A DNA stretch of 7,097 nucleotides, from NCBI GenBank assembly GCA_900771325.1, contig CAAGNN010000024.1, positions 1 to 7,097 on the forward strand, written 5' to 3'. The notes below the pieces were generated by a model, which was not told where the DNA came from, searched no databases, and saw nothing but the letters and a program-made list of their open reading frames with translations. Origin of the DNA: Kiritimatiellia bacterium (GTDB taxonomy: Bacteria > Verrucomicrobiota > Kiritimatiellia > RFP12 > DVOR01). This document shows, piece by piece, positions 6,822 through 7,097 of the stretch (positions within the stretch are counted from its first letter, which is position 1; each line of letters begins with the position of its first letter). A program made the position numbers and the translations under genes.

Positions 6822-6850
6822 ATTATACGACCCCCCCCCCTTGCTGTCAA
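6822..6850 (-). promoter_or_regulatory. Consensus sigma70-type promoter with poly-G spacer
   Basis: On the minus strand TTGACA (6850-6845) and TATAAT (6827-6822) match the housekeeping consensus at all twelve positions and are 17 nt apart, the optimal distance. The spacer is GCAA, then ten G, then TCG. The predicted start is near 6815, leaving a leader of about 79 nt before the PEP-CTERM ATG. It would drive the whole three-gene cluster, since no later promoter is seen. Changes in the G tract would alter box spacing and so promoter strength. Confidence 0.85.
6831..6840. repeat. Homopolymer of ten C (G on the transcribed-sense minus strand)
   Basis: This is the longest homopolymer I see in the window and lies entirely between the -35 and -10 boxes. 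Tracts of this length are prone to slipped-strand mispairing. With ten bases the promoter spacing is 17; nine or eleven would give 16 or 18. Confidence 0.9.
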
Positions 6851-6860
6851 GGATAAAGTT

Positions 6861-7039
6861 GCGCCGCGTGCAAAACCTTTATGCTACGCACTGGGCCTGG
6901 CGGAGCAGGCCCCAGCACAACGCTTACCCTCGCCCACAACGCTTACCCTCGCCGCGCCAGCCTCCCCGCCCCGGGAAAAAGCGAACCCGCCCCGGGTCCG
7001 AGGTCAACCCGGGGCGGGTCGGGGGTCAACCCGGGGCGG
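6861..7039. repeat. Right copy of the flanking repeat element
   Basis: Counterpart of 329-488 in the same orientation, beginning 10 bp upstream of the promoter -35 box. It is 19 bp longer because of an internal duplication (6916-6953). The CTGGCG (6897-6902) and CGCCAG (6955-6960) arms are conserved. A second stem, CTGGGCCTG (6891-6899) with CAGGCCCCAG (6906-6915), is better formed here than in the left copy. The element ends in the 22-bp array that continues to the window edge. Confidence 0.8.
6916..6953. repeat. 19-bp tandem duplication
   Basis: CACAACGCTTACCCTCGCC occurs twice head to tail (6916-6934 and 6935-6953) with no mismatch. The left element has a single related copy (384-401), so this is a recent local duplication in the right element. 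Confidence 0.9.
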
Positions 7040-7097
7040 GTCGGGGGTCAACCCGGGGCGGGTCGGGGGTCAACCCGGGGCGGGTCGGGGGTCAACC
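6983..7097. repeat. 22-bp tandem repeat array at the right edge
   Basis: Units begin at 6983, 7005, 7027, 7049 and 7071, with a further partial unit from 7093 running off the window. The units at 7005, 7027, 7049 and 7071 are identical; the first is the inverted-type unit with ACCCGCCCCGGGT (6985-6997), which pairs with ACCCGGGGCGGGT (7007-7019) as a 13-bp stem. G runs of 4, 3 and 5 recur in every unit on the plus strand. The perfect identity suggests recent expansion. The full length of the array is unknown. Confidence 0.92.

Noticed and set aside
329..7039. Composite transposon bounded by insertion sequences
   Set aside because: The flanking elements are about 160-180 bp, contain no transposase, and show no terminal inverted repeats or target-site duplication.

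Overview
The window is GC-rich bacterial DNA carrying one three-gene minus-strand cluster, read right to left, bracketed by long arrays of short repeats. A PEP-CTERM anchored surface protein, a large secreted beta-rich protein and a Tat-exported Cys-type sulfatase together suggest a polysaccharide-degrading member of the Planctomycetes-Verrucomicrobia-Lentisphaerae group, perhaps Kiritimatiellota or Lentisphaerota. That placement is inferred from gene content only; no phylogenetic marker is present.

Layout from transcription start to end (right to left): a 22-bp tandem repeat array running off the right edge (6983-7097), preceded by the core of a repeat element (from 6861); a near-perfect sigma70-type promoter on the minus strand (6822-6850) whose 17-nt spacer contains ten consecutive G; a leader of about 79 nt ending in a small hairpin over the ribosome binding site; the PEP-CTERM gene (6736-6017); a 176-nt gap; a 972-residue secreted protein with two tandem beta-sandwich-like domains (5840-2922); a 30-nt gap; a 761-residue sulfatase with a C-terminal PA14-like domain (2891-606); a hairpin terminator candidate (500-534); a second copy of the right-hand repeat element (329-488); and a further block of 22-bp units (103-322). 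No confident gene lies in the leftmost 600 bases.

All three products are predicted to leave the cytoplasm. A reasonable reading is a small surface and periplasmic module for binding and desulfating a sulfated glycan, with the PEP-CTERM protein processed by an exosortase encoded elsewhere. The substrate cannot be told from sequence.

The least ordinary parts are non-coding: the homopolymer inside an otherwise consensus promoter, an arrangement known to give phase variation in other bacteria; and the 22-bp repeat lattice, whose period holds even where the unit sequence changes completely and which flanks the cluster on both sides in the same orientation.
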